Source of the DNA: Pseudoalteromonas luteoviolacea
GTDB lineage: Bacteria > Pseudomonadota > Gammaproteobacteria > Enterobacterales > Alteromonadaceae
Reading direction: 5' to 3'
Assembly (NCBI RefSeq): GCF_021654285.1
Contig: NZ_JAKFZS010000015.1
Coordinates: 1-64,000 of the forward strand
DNA: 64,000 nucleotides
Both the position numbers and the translations under genes were made by a program. Below the pieces are notes generated by a model. The model worked only from the letters and a program-made list of their open reading frames with translations, searched no databases and was not told the origin of the DNA. Every line of letters begins with the position of its first letter. Within the stretch, counting starts at the first letter, position 1. Positions 15,118 to 24,295 of this stretch are shown piece by piece.

Positions 15118-16767
15118 TTACATATTCGGGTAGTTGGGACCGCCTGCGCCTTCAGGGGTTACCCAAGTAATGTTTTGACTGGGATCTTTGATATCGCAAG
15201 TCTTACAGTGAATGCAGTTTTGTGCATTGATAACAAACTGTTTCTCACCTTCTTCATTTTCATTCACTTCGTAAACACCGGCAGGGCAATAGCGCTGTGC
15301 AGGCTCAGCGTACTGCTCAAGGTTCACTGAAATAGGGATCGTGCTATCTGTTAACTGCAGGTGGCATGGTTGCACTTCTTCATGGTTGGTATTAGATAAA
15401 AACACCGAAGAGAGCTTGTCAAAGCTGAGTTTGCCATCTGGTTTTGGATAAGTGATTTCTGTTGCATCTTTTGCAAGTCTCAATGACTCATAATCCTTGC
15501 TGATGTCTTTGATGGTGAACGGTAAAGCGCCGGAGAAAAAGTTTTGGTCAATCATGTTGTAAGCACCGCCTAAGTAGCGGCCTAACTTGTGCATGGCAGG
15601 GCCAAAATTACGAGACTGATATAACTCTTCGTGTAGCCAGCTGGCTTTAAACTTATCATCGAAGCTGTGTAAATCTGCTGTCGCGTCTTCTTGTGAGAGT
15701 GCTTCGATAATGGTGTCTGCGCCAATGATCCCTGATTTCATTGCGGTGTGATTACCCTTGATCTTTGCAAAGTTCAAAGTTCCCGCATCACACCCGATCA
15801 ATAAACCACCTGGGAAGTGCATTTTTGGTAAAGCATGTAAGCCACCTTTGGCAATTGCTCTCGCACCGTATGAAATACGCTCGCCGCCTTCAAGTGTTTG
15901 CTTAAAGACAGGGTGGTGTTTCATGCGTTGAAATTCATCAAAGGGGCTAAGATATGGGTTTTTGTAGTTCAGGTCGATAATAAGACCCACCACAACTTGG
16001 TTATTTTCGGCATGATACATAAACGAGCCACCATGCGTCTCGGTATCAAGAGGCCAGCCTGTACCATGCACGACAGTCCCTTCCTTGTGTTTTTCAGGGT
16101 CTATTTGCCAAATTTCTTTAAAGCCAATACCGTAGTGCTGAGGTGTGGCATCTTTATCTAGCTCAAACTCTTTGATTAGCTGCTTACCAAGGTGTCCTCT
16201 GCAACCTTCTGCAAATACTGTGTACTTAGCTCTAAGCTCCATACCTGGCATATAAGTGTCTTTTGGTTGACCATCTCTATCTAAGCCCATGTCACCTGTG
16301 ACGATGCCTTTTACTTCTTTGTCTTCGATGATTAAAGAGTGGGCACTAAATCCTGGGAAGATCTCAACGCCAAGCGCTTCAGCCTGTTCCGCTAACCAAC
16401 GACAGACATTACCCATTGAAACGATGTAGTTACCGTCGTTTTTAAATGTTTTTGGCACCACCATGTGCGGCAAGTTTGTCGCGTTTTGCTCATCTTTGAA
16501 TAGGTAGATTTCGTCTTCAGTGACTTTGGTAGTGACTGGAGCCCCTTTTTGTGCCCAATCAGGGATGAGTTCATCCAGTGCTTTGGTTTCGAATACCGCA
16601 CCGGACAAAATATGCGCACCCACTTCAGAGCCTTTTTCTACCACACAGATCATGAGTTCTTGTTCTTTTTGCTGTGCTTGTTGAGCAAGTCGAATAGCGC
16701 ATGATAGACCCGCAGGGCCCGCCCCCACTATGACGACATCAAATTCCATGGTTTCACGTTCGACCAT
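15118..16767 (-). CDS. electron transfer flavoprotein-ubiquinone oxidoreductase
   Basis: 549 residues, the normal ETF-QO length. The N-terminal FAD dinucleotide-binding motif VVIVGAGPAGLSCAIRLA is at 10-27. SGAVFETKALDELIPDW, GIGFKEIWQI, GCDAGTLNFAKIKGNHTAMKSG and the C-terminal 4Fe-4S ligands (CPAGVYEV, then CIHCKTCDIKDP) are intact. This membrane-associated enzyme takes electrons from ETF and reduces ubiquinone, linking acyl-CoA and amino-acid dehydrogenases to the respiratory chain. GAGGT precedes the ATG. It is divergent from etfBA, with a palindrome-rich spacer that probably controls both. Confidence 0.95.
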   Translation of the reverse strand: MVERETMEFDVVIVGAGPAGLSCAIRLAQQAQQKEQELMICVVEKGSEVGAHILSGAVFETKALDELIPDWAQKGAPVTTKVTEDEIYLFKDEQNATNLPHMVVPKTFKNDGNYIVSMGNVCRWLAEQAEALGVEIFPGFSAHSLIIEDKEVKGIVTGDMGLDRDGQPKDTYMPGMELRAKYTVFAEGCRGHLGKQLIKEFELDKDATPQHYGIGFKEIWQIDPEKHKEGTVVHGTGWPLDTETHGGSFMYHAENNQVVVGLIIDLNYKNPYLSPFDEFQRMKHHPVFKQTLEGGERISYGARAIAKGGLHALPKMHFPGGLLIGCDAGTLNFAKIKGNHTAMKSGIIGADTIIEALSQEDATADLHSFDDKFKASWLHEELYQSRNFGPAMHKLGRYLGGAYNMIDQNFFSGALPFTIKDISKDYESLRLAKDATEITYPKPDGKLSFDKLSSVFLSNTNHEEVQPCHLQLTDSTIPISVNLEQYAEPAQRYCPAGVYEVNENEEGEKQFVINAQNCIHCKTCDIKDPSQNITWVTPEGAGGPNYPNM

Positions 16768-16846
16768 TTTTACCTCGTATACATTGACGGTAGATTAACT
16801 TAAACTCGAGTTAAGTTCTTTTTACGTTAAGCTAAGGTTATTTTAG

Positions 16847-16912
16847 GTTGACGTTTACGTCAACAGGAAGTAGGCTGGTTTCATCAAATTGTTTCATTGA
16901 CGTACGCGTCAG
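16847..16912. promoter_or_regulatory. paired ACGT-type palindromes in the etf divergent region
   Basis: Site 1 (16847-16864) is GTTGACG-N4-CGTCAAC, perfect. Site 2 (16897-16911) is TTGACG-N4-CGTCA. Their centres are 49 bp apart. A further near-palindrome around CTCGAG lies at about 16798-16818. From memory, ACGT-containing palindromes of this form resemble LiuR (MerR-family) sites, which control branched-chain and fatty-acid degradation including etf genes in related bacteria; the assignment is an inference. Confidence 0.55.
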
Positions 16913-16942
16913 CTATACAAATAACCAGATGATGGAGTAACC

Positions 16943-17695
16943 ATGAAAGTACTTGTACCAATCAAACGCGTGATTGACTACAACGTCAAAGCGAGAGTCA
17001 AGGCAGATAACAGCGATGTTGATCTTACAAATGTAAAGATGGCCATGAACCCGTTTTGCGAAATCGCAGTAGAAGAAGCGATTAGATTAAAAGAAGCAGG
17101 TAGTGCAACTGAAGTAATTGCCGTATCTATCGGTGATAAAGCTTGCCAAGAACAACTTCGTACTGCGCTGGCACTTGGTGCTGACAAGGCAATCCACATC
17201 GAAACAGATGCAACATTAGAATCTCTTCATGTTGCTAAATTACTGGCTAAGTTAGTAGAACAAGAAAACCCTGAATTGGTCATTCTTGGTAAGCAGTCAA
17301 TTGATGCTGATAACAACCAAACTGGACAAATGCTAGGTGCATTGACTAAACGTGGTCAAGGTACGTTTGCATCTAAGCTTGTTATTGAAGGCTCAAATGC
17401 TGTGGTAACTCGTGAAGTAGACGGTGGTCTACAAACTGTCTCACTAGCGTTACCTGCGATTGTAACCACAGACCTTCGCTTAAACGAGCCACGTTATGCA
17501 ACACTGCCTAACATCATGAAAGCAAAGCGTAAGCCGCTAGATGTTATTGCAGCAGACTCACTGGGTGTCGATTTAACACCTCGTGTTGAGCTTGTTAGAG
17601 TCGATGAGCCTGCTAAGCGTGAAGCAGGTGTCATTGTAGAGAGCGTTGAAGAGCTAGTAACAAAACTTAAGACAGAAGCAAAGGTGATCTCATGA
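16943..17695 (+). CDS. etfB: electron transfer flavoprotein beta subunit
   Basis: 250 residues, typical for Etf[17 protein letters not shown] at the N-terminus, [28 protein letters not shown] and [21 protein letters not shown] are classic for the AMP-binding beta subunit. With EtfA it forms the FAD heterodimer that carries electrons from acyl-CoA dehydrogenases to ETF-QO, encoded divergently. GGAG precedes the ATG. Its stop overlaps the etfA start by 4 bases (ATGA). Confidence 0.96.
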   Translation: MKVLVPIKRVIDYNVKARVKADNSDVDLTNVKMAMNPFCEIAVEEAIRLKEAGSATEVIAVSIGDKACQEQLRTALALGADKAIHIETDATLESLHVAKLLAKLVEQENPELVILGKQSIDADNNQTGQMLGALTKRGQGTFASKLVIEGSNAVVTREVDGGLQTVSLALPAIVTTDLRLNEPRYATLPNIMKAKRKPLDVIAADSLGVDLTPRVELVRVDEPAKREAGVIVESVEELVTKLKTEAKVIS

Positions 17696-18618
17696 GCGTA
17701 TTAGTTATTGCAGAACATGAAAATGGCGTATTGAAGCCAGAAACCGCAAAGGTGATCACTGCGGCTGTTAAAATTGGTGGTGATGTTGATGTATTAGTCG
17801 CTGGTAGCAATGTGGCTGCTGCGGCAGACTCTGTTGCTGGTATTGCTGGCGTGACGTCAGTGAAATTAGTAGACGATGCTAATTTTGAGCACCAATTGGC
17901 TGAGAACACTGCTGATTTAGTGGTTGAGTTGGCTGGTGGTTATAGCCATATCTTAGCGAGTGCTTCTACAACTGGTAAAAACATTTTACCTCGTGTTGCG
18001 GCGCTACTGGATAAATCACAAATTTCTGAAATTGTCGACGTAGTAGATGCAGACACCTTTAAGCGCCCAATTTATGCGGGTAACGCCATTGCGACGGTTA
18101 AATCACTTGAGTCACAAAAAGTTATCACTGTTCGTGCAAGTGCATTTGATGCTGCGGGCGAGCAGGGTCCTGTGTCTGTAGAGTCACTATCAAATGGCGC
18201 AGCGAACAGCCTTAGTAGTTTTGTTGGTGTTGAGCAAACTGAATCAGAGCGCCCAGAATTAACTGCTGCACCTGTGATTATCTCAGGTGGTCGCGGTATG
18301 CAAAACGGCGATAACTTTGCACTATTAAACGGTGTTGCTGACAAGCTAGGTGCTGCAATTGGTGCATCTCGCGCTGCAGTTGATGCTGGCTTTGTACCAA
18401 ATGATATGCAAGTCGGTCAGACAGGTAAGATTGTCGCGCCAGATCTGTACATTGCGGTGGGCATTAGCGGTGCTATTCAGCACCTTGCTGGTATGAAAGA
18501 CTCTAAAGTCATTGTAGCCATCAACAAAGATCCAGAAGCACCGATTTTCCAAGTTGCTGACTATGGTCTAGTCGCCGACTTATTTGACGTATTACCTGAG
18601 CTAGAACAAGCTCTGTAA
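17692..18618 (+). CDS. etfA: electron transfer flavoprotein alpha subunit
   Basis: 308 residues. The C-terminal FAD domain has [88 protein letters not shown] spread over about 197-290, fully canonical. The N-terminal domain pairs with EtfB. Translationally coupled to etfB and followed by a terminator. Confidence 0.96.
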   Translation: MSVLVIAEHENGVLKPETAKVITAAVKIGGDVDVLVAGSNVAAAADSVAGIAGVTSVKLVDDANFEHQLAENTADLVVELAGGYSHILASASTTGKNILPRVAALLDKSQISEIVDVVDADTFKRPIYAGNAIATVKSLESQKVITVRASAFDAAGEQGPVSVESLSNGAANSLSSFVGVEQTESERPELTAAPVIISGGRGMQNGDNFALLNGVADKLGAAIGASRAAVDAGFVPNDMQVGQTGKIVAPDLYIAVGISGAIQHLAGMKDSKVIVAINKDPEAPIFQVADYGLVADLFDVLPELEQAL

Positions 18619-18634
18619 CCTATTCTGGTTGTTG

Positions 18635-18664
18635 AAGCCGTGTGCGTTATGCCGCGGCTTTTTT
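18635..18664 (+). terminator. terminator after etfBA
   Basis: AAGCCG and CGGCTT form the base of a stem with a 14-base interior, followed by a T run into 18664. Confidence 0.7.
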
Positions 18665-18697
18665 CATTTAATATGGCTGAATTACAACAATTAATAA

Positions 18698-19147
18698 TCA
18701 TGCGCTGGCATGAAAGCCGAACTGATATACTTCAAGTTTGTTGATCATAGTTTCATAATTTCTGACCACATCTTGTGTTGCTGTGCCCTGACTTTTAACG
18801 GCGGATAAATTTTCTTTTAATTGACCTATCACATCGAACTTTTCAGCTTTTGCTTGTGCAAGCGTCGCCCCGCCGAGCTCACCATCATGTTTAATTAAAT
18901 TATATCGCCCAGTTAAAAATGCAACCTCGCCAAGGCTTAACACGCCTTGCTGATAAAGCGCCTCAGCGGCATTTGATTGCTCTTCTAATGTCATATTAGA
19001 AAAATCAAATTGCCTACTGCGTATATTATTATGAGTATCTGTTTGTGCATTATGGACTGAGCTTGTTTCAGTCATGGCTTGGCGGTTTTTTAAAGCTTGA
19101 TGCCCACTTAAGACTTGGGGAGAACTGGCTGTAATGTTACTGATCAT
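18698..19147 (-). CDS. uncharacterised protein (149 aa)
   Basis: 149 residues, no signal peptide or membrane helix, and no family I recognise. The N-terminal third is polar and looks disordered; the remainder is predicted helical, with FDFSNMTLEEQSNAAEALYQQGVLSLGEVAFLTG as its best-defined segment. The architecture (disordered N-terminus, helical core) is reminiscent of small accessory proteins of flagella or secretion, but that is only an impression. It is flanked by etfA (convergent) and the AraC regulator (same strand) and probably has its own promoter. Confidence 0.65.
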   Translation of the reverse strand: MISNITASSPQVLSGHQALKNRQAMTETSSVHNAQTDTHNNIRSRQFDFSNMTLEEQSNAAEALYQQGVLSLGEVAFLTGRYNLIKHDGELGGATLAQAKAEKFDVIGQLKENLSAVKSQGTATQDVVRNYETMINKLEVYQFGFHASA

Positions 19148-19240
19148 CTTTTATCCTTAAAATGAGATTGGGTGTATGAAGTATAAGCAATTAACATTCC
19201 ATGAGGCATTCATTGTGAATAGACAACACTCGGGGACTGT

Positions 19241-20233
19241 CTAAGTATTTCGAAGCTCTGACGGTGTGACACCAAACCATCGTTTAAACGCGCGGCGAAA
19301 ATTAGGTAAATCGTTAAACGCGAGTGCTTTTGCTACCTGTGCATTTGAGTAACCTTGTTGTTGAATACAAAATGCGGCCTGCTGGCTAAGCACTCTGTCT
19401 TTTAAGCTGCTGAATTGACTGTTATGTTGACTGAGTTTTCTTTTCATTGTGGCTTCGCTTATCTTAAAGTGGTTGGCGAGATCTTCTAAGCATGCTTTGG
19501 GGTGATGGATCAAAAACGTCTCTGCATAAGATAAAAAGCCCATTGATGTGCAGGGCTGCAAAGTGACTAGATTGCTTTGTAAAGCTGAAACGGCATCGTA
19601 TTGCCGCGTTTGAAGTGCTGCTTTTCGGATCTCGACAGTACAGGCGTGGTGATCAAATAATAGCGTACCAACCTGCATCGCATGGTAATGTTCAATGTGC
19701 GCAGGCGTGCTGTAGGGCAGTTGAAATTGTATCTCTAAATTATTGAATCGCCATTTGATAAAGCCATTTATAAGGCTAAGCCAAACCTCGAGTAAAAATT
19801 GATAGGTGCAAGTGGATGGCTCACTGACAGCGGGATTTACAAGTAAATGAATAGCTTGCCTTTCTCTAAGCATACGTATACTGAAGTAGGGAAATAGGTC
19901 ATTTTCCAATTGCTTACAGGCTATCAGCAACGCTTTCAAGTCGATACAATGAAACAAATACGATGCATATTTAGCACAGAGACTATGCAATAGGTGTTGG
20001 CCTAAAACAAAGCTAATGTCTTGGCTTAAATTGTGTTTTGTAATGTTTTCTATGATCTGTTCTAGTTGCGCATAACTCGATTTGTGGTTTTGATTTTCGA
20101 AATCCTTGTAAAATATCTTGGTACCTTTGAGCGCTTTGTCTGGATGTATTCCCCGCTGCTTTGCCAGCTCAACCAGTGGTTCTAACAATTGATGACTGTT
20201 AAATCTTAGGTTGTTTGATTCAAAATAAGGCAT
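19241..20233 (-). CDS. AraC-family regulator (arabinose-binding-domain type)
   Basis: 330 residues with the AraC-type ligand domain found in OruR/MmsR-like regulators (LEPLVELAKQRGIHPDKALKGT through the SINLEV-like core) and a C-terminal HTH_18 domain (CLEDLANHFKISEATMKRKLSQHNSQF, then NAQVAKALAFNDLPNFRRAFKRWFGVTPSELR). The ATG at 20233 shares a base with the upstream stop (TAATG), giving translational coupling to the GGDEF-like gene. The two-gene unit is divergent from the TonB receptor and may control it. Confidence 0.82.
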   Translation of the reverse strand: MPYFESNNLRFNSHQLLEPLVELAKQRGIHPDKALKGTKIFYKDFENQNHKSSYAQLEQIIENITKHNLSQDISFVLGQHLLHSLCAKYASYLFHCIDLKALLIACKQLENDLFPYFSIRMLRERQAIHLLVNPAVSEPSTCTYQFLLEVWLSLINGFIKWRFNNLEIQFQLPYSTPAHIEHYHAMQVGTLLFDHHACTVEIRKAALQTRQYDAVSALQSNLVTLQPCTSMGFLSYAETFLIHHPKACLEDLANHFKISEATMKRKLSQHNSQFSSLKDRVLSQQAAFCIQQQGYSNAQVAKALAFNDLPNFRRAFKRWFGVTPSELRNT

Positions 20234-21144
20234 TAACAAGCCTGCTTATTGTGAGCAAGTTGAGTCATCAGCTGCTCAAAAATCTGCTCGCTTTGCATCG
20301 CAAATGAAACTTCAATGCACGCATAATGTAGTGTACTCGGGTTTAATGTGACGAGATTTTTATCGTACTGGTGGTGGACTTTTGCGGCGGTGCACACTCG
20401 GTTTGTGATGTCTATGGCAGTACTAAGTTTAGTCGCAGGGTATAAAACAATGAATTTATCCCCGGCGTAACGGCAGGTGAGATCGCAGCCACGAATATTT
20501 AAGGTGATCAATTGTCCTGTGTCGCGAAGTAATAGTTCGCCTTTGGTGATACCGTGTTTAAAGCAAAACTGGCTATAGGCTTTTAAGTCTAAAATTGCGA
20601 CACAAAACCGAGTACCATCATCGATGAGCTGCGAAACCTCCGCGTCAATTTGCTTTTCCATGTAGCGCGCACTGTAGAGACCAGTCACATAGTCGGTAAA
20701 GGTATGTTCTCTAAAGTTTCGCTCTTTTCTTAATAACGTTAAGTTTAAAAAAGTTTGCTCTTGATACCACCAATACATGGCAATACTCATCACAATCATA
20801 CCGAGCAGTGCGGGGAAAGCTTCAAGTGAGCTGAGAGTTGGATGGATGTGGTTAAAAGAAAAGAACTCATCTAGGCAATCTAAGAGCAATGAAATCAGCA
20901 TCAAGGTTAGGCCAAAAGAAAGCGCCGTCGTAACGCGTCCTTGTGGGCGGCTCAATAATGTTGCAACTAGCCACACTAAAGACATGGCAGCAAGTCCTCC
21001 TTCACCAATTGCGTCAAGTATTTCGAATTGGGCGTAAGGCTTTAATTCACCAAAGTGTATTGCCATTAATATTGTGATGGTGACAGACACGATAAGCAGT
21101 GCCCATAAATGAAGGTGTTTTATCGATGTAATAAAGTGAGCCAT
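20233..21144 (-). CDS. membrane GGDEF-like protein with degenerate active site
   Basis: 303 residues. About four membrane helices fill residues 10-130, followed by a C-terminal GGDEF-like domain (FTDYVTGLYSARYMEKQID, AILDLKAYSQFCFKHG, RYAGDKFIVLYP). The signature is AGDKF rather than GGDEF, and the Asn of the usual FKxxND segment is missing. The Glu-to-Lys change at the metal position should abolish diguanylate cyclase activity, so this may be a c-di-GMP/GTP sensor or scaffold. It is translationally coupled to the downstream AraC regulator. Confidence 0.8.
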   Translation of the reverse strand: MAHFITSIKHLHLWALLIVSVTITILMAIHFGELKPYAQFEILDAIGEGGLAAMSLVWLVATLLSRPQGRVTTALSFGLTLMLISLLLDCLDEFFSFNHIHPTLSSLEAFPALLGMIVMSIAMYWWYQEQTFLNLTLLRKERNFREHTFTDYVTGLYSARYMEKQIDAEVSQLIDDGTRFCVAILDLKAYSQFCFKHGITKGELLLRDTGQLITLNIRGCDLTCRYAGDKFIVLYPATKLSTAIDITNRVCTAAKVHHQYDKNLVTLNPSTLHYACIEVSFAMQSEQIFEQLMTQLAHNKQAC

Positions 21145-21454
21145 AAATTGATGCCGAGCAAAATGTTTATTGTTGTTATGTTATTGCAGTGAAATTTCTT
21201 GAACAGGGTCAATTTAGCTCATTACTTTGACAGTTTTTTTAACTTTGATGGCAATTTAAGGCTAAAAGAGTCTCAGTTTATTGTTTTCGGCTTATTTAAG
21301 AGGGTGAAATTAGCTCAAATGCTCAGTGTTTTAATCTAAAAGCTAGCTAAATCAATACCTTCGGTTTAGTGATGAAATAAATAATTCATATTGTCCAGAT
21401 ATTGTTGCTGCGATTTTTAGGGTAATCAATCAACACAATCTGTAAGAGATAAAT
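21145..21454. other. 310-bp divergent intergenic region
   Basis: AT-rich spacer between the GGDEF-like/AraC pair and the TonB receptor. It should hold promoters for both directions. The only structure noted is a short direct repeat, ACTTTGA, twice about 18 bases apart (near 21224 and 21242). No gene, RNA or confident operator is seen. Confidence 0.5.
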
Positions 21455-24244
21455 ATGAAACAATCACTACCGTTACCTTTTTCAAAGTCCTATCAAGCCA
21501 TCGCGCTACTATTGGGCGTGTTTGCAAGTGGCACACATGCAAATACACTGCAAGGGCAAGTAGGAGATACACAAAATAAAGCGTTTTTTGAAGGCGCGCA
21601 TGTCAAACTCGTTGAGTTAAATAAACACATCAGTACAAGTCGAGATGGACGTTTTGTGTTTACTAAACTGCCCGCTGGGGAATACACGCTGGAAATCTCC
21701 TATATTGGTGCTCAACCTTCCGTTCAAATAATAACAATCAATGACGACCAACTAACGCAAGTGGCTGTGAAGCTCAAGCCTGTGCAAGAAGATTTGGATA
21801 ATATCATTGTGGTTGGCCAGCGCGCAGGACAAGCAGGGGCATTTAACCGACAAAAAAATGCCGACGGTATTATGTCTGTGGTGAGTGCAGATGGCATTGG
21901 CCAGCTTCCTGATCAAAATGCAGCAGAAGCATTACAGCGTTTACCGGGGATGTATATTCAGCGCGACCAAGGTGAAGGGCGCTTTGTTGGAATTCGCGGT
22001 ATTGATCCTGGGCTGAATAATGTGTCGATTAATGGTGCCAACGTACCTTCGCCTGAGGCGGGTGTACGCAGTGTCGCAATGGATGTGATCCCCAGTGAAA
22101 TTATTCAAAGCTTAGAAGTGAGCAAAACCGTTACGCCAGATATGGACGCCAGTGCGATTGGTGGCAGTATCAATGTAAAAAGCCTCAGTGCGTTTGACAG
22201 GCAAGGGCACAGTTATAGCTTTACGGCGCAAGGCTCTTATAACGAACAGGTTAGTGAATCCAGCCCTAAATTGTCAGCGAGTTTTAGCGATATATTTGCG
22301 CTTTCCAATGATACGCAGTTAGGTGTGGCGACAGCCGTTTCTTGGTTCGAACGAAAGTTTGGATCGCATAATATGGAAACGGATGGGGGTTGGATGGCTT
22401 TAGAACAAGAAGAGGCCTCAACAGGAGAAGATGCTGCATTTTATGGCGCCGAAGAGATAGAGCAGCGTTACTACCTAGTAACTCGTGAACGACTTGGTGC
22501 TGCGCTCAACTTAGACCTTCATCATAATACATTCAATAAGTACTATTTGCGGACTTTATATAGTGAATTCTCGGACGATGAATATCGTCTTCGCAACGAA
22601 TATAAGTATGACAAAGGCAAGTACATTGAAGCAGAGTCAAGTTCAAGTGCGGCATATTTCACTGACGCGGAAATGGACAGGGATACCAAGGACAGATATG
22701 AAGAGCAAAGTATTCTGTCGTTGGTGGCGGGAGGGGAGCACATACTGCAAAGCTGGTTTGTGGAATACAACCTTGGCTATTCAAAATCGGATGAAATTGA
22801 GCCTAACCGATTAGATGTCGATTTTGCAGGAGAAGGTTTTGCACTGGGTTACGGCAGTCTAGGTGACGCACCAACACTCGCTCACTCGGACAATGCCCAT
22901 GACCTAAGTAATTTCGCATTAGATGAGATTGTCAGTGAACACAATCTCAGCGAAGATGACGCGCTCAGTTTTAAACTCGATGTGAGTAAAGATTTAGTAT
23001 TAAAAGGGCACAATGCACAGTTAAAAGCCGGTGTTAAATACAGCGACCGTGAAAAACGCAACCTTGTGAATACCAGCGTTTATGATGGCGGTTTTGATGA
23101 CGTTACGGCAATGCGCTTTGCAACAGACAATCCAGGTTACGATCTTGGCCAGTTTGGACCTGGTCTGTCGCGCAGTGGCATAAGACGTTTTTTTGCAGAG
23201 AATCAAGCGCACTTCACGCTTAATCAATTAGAAACAGACATTGAGAGCAAAGGTAAATCTTATTCATCTGAAGAGCGTGTAGCGGCTGCATATGTGATGG
23301 CGAGTATCGACATTAATGATTTAAATGTTATTGCTGGGCTGCGCTACGAAGATACTGACTATGAGACATTAGGGAGTCGCGTTGAGCTGCTTAAAAATGA
23401 GATTGAAGACAGCGAACAAGTTGTAATTACGCCATGGAATGTCAGCAAAAGCTACGACCACTTATTACCAAACCTGACTTTCAGGTATGCCTATTCGGAT
23501 GAAGTAATCACGCGTTTTGCCTACACACATACGATTGCAAGACCAAGCTTTGGTGATGCCGCTGCTTTTCAGTTATTAGAGAGCGAAACATCCAGTGATG
23601 ACGATGGTATTCAAGTTGAGCGTAAAGGCGAGGTTGGCAACCCCGATTTAAATCCTTATGAATCGAGCAACCTTGATTTCTCAATTGAGTATTACCCCGG
23701 CAAGATTGGCATGATGTCTGCGGGGCTGTTCCACAAAAATATAGATAACTATATTGCTAAGCAGCAAGTCCAAGACAATGGCAAGTGGGATGGCTTTGAA
23801 GAGGTGATCCAGTCGGTCAATGGTGGAGAAGCCCAACTCAGTGGCATTGAGCTGGCGTACACGAAAAACTTTGATAATGGCCTGATGATTTCAGCGAATG
23901 GCACTTTTATTGATGCGGATGAGGGTTTGCCAAATCAGTCTGACATAGTGGCGAACTTGATGATTGGTTATGAAAATGACGAGATCAGTGCCCGCCTCAG
24001 TGCTAGCTACAAAAGTAAGTCGTACATTATGACTGAAAATGATGCGCGAGTGTATCAAGACGCCCATAACCAAATAGACCTCAGTGTGAAGTATTTCATA
24101 GATGAGCAAACCCAGATTTACTTTAATGCAGTCAACCTGACGGATGAGCCGTACTACGTGTATCACGGCGAGCAGCGTTATAACTATCAGTATGAAAGTT
24201 ATGGCCGCGCCTATCAATTGGGTATCACCTTAAGTTCTTTCTAA
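21455..24244 (+). CDS. TonB-dependent outer-membrane receptor
   Basis: 929 residues. A signal peptide ends near SGTHA-N, then a carboxypeptidase-regulatory-like beta-sandwich (about 32-112), a plug domain (GIGQLPDQNAAEALQRLPGMYIQRDQGEGRFVGIRGIDPGLNNVSINGANVPSPE region, about 145-230) and a 22-strand barrel ending in aromatic F (LGITLSSF). This is the large receptor type common in marine gammaproteobacteria for oligosaccharides, peptides or phosphorylated compounds. The phosphatase gene follows after about 50 bases, which suggests uptake of a phosphorylated organic substrate. Confidence 0.92.
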   Translation: MKQSLPLPFSKSYQAIALLLGVFASGTHANTLQGQVGDTQNKAFFEGAHVKLVELNKHISTSRDGRFVFTKLPAGEYTLEISYIGAQPSVQIITINDDQLTQVAVKLKPVQEDLDNIIVVGQRAGQAGAFNRQKNADGIMSVVSADGIGQLPDQNAAEALQRLPGMYIQRDQGEGRFVGIRGIDPGLNNVSINGANVPSPEAGVRSVAMDVIPSEIIQSLEVSKTVTPDMDASAIGGSINVKSLSAFDRQGHSYSFTAQGSYNEQVSESSPKLSASFSDIFALSNDTQLGVATAVSWFERKFGSHNMETDGGWMALEQEEASTGEDAAFYGAEEIEQRYYLVTRERLGAALNLDLHHNTFNKYYLRTLYSEFSDDEYRLRNEYKYDKGKYIEAESSSSAAYFTDAEMDRDTKDRYEEQSILSLVAGGEHILQSWFVEYNLGYSKSDEIEPNRLDVDFAGEGFALGYGSLGDAPTLAHSDNAHDLSNFALDEIVSEHNLSEDDALSFKLDVSKDLVLKGHNAQLKAGVKYSDREKRNLVNTSVYDGGFDDVTAMRFATDNPGYDLGQFGPGLSRSGIRRFFAENQAHFTLNQLETDIESKGKSYSSEERVAAAYVMASIDINDLNVIAGLRYEDTDYETLGSRVELLKNEIEDSEQVVITPWNVSKSYDHLLPNLTFRYAYSDEVITRFAYTHTIARPSFGDAAAFQLLESETSSDDDGIQVERKGEVGNPDLNPYESSNLDFSIEYYPGKIGMMSAGLFHKNIDNYIAKQQVQDNGKWDGFEEVIQSVNGGEAQLSGIELAYTKNFDNGLMISANGTFIDADEGLPNQSDIVANLMIGYENDEISARLSASYKSKSYIMTENDARVYQDAHNQIDLSVKYFIDEQTQIYFNAVNLTDEPYYVYHGEQRYNYQYESYGRAYQLGITLSSF

Positions 24245-24295
24245 TTTTCTAAAAACAACAATGGCGCTGCTTGGGTAACCTTGCAGCGAAAATGT

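Noticed and set aside
21220-21250. Pho box upstream of the TonB receptor/phosphatase genes
   Set aside because: A direct repeat ACTTTGA is present at about 18-base spacing, but it does not match the CTGTCAT-based Pho consensus or its 11-base period.
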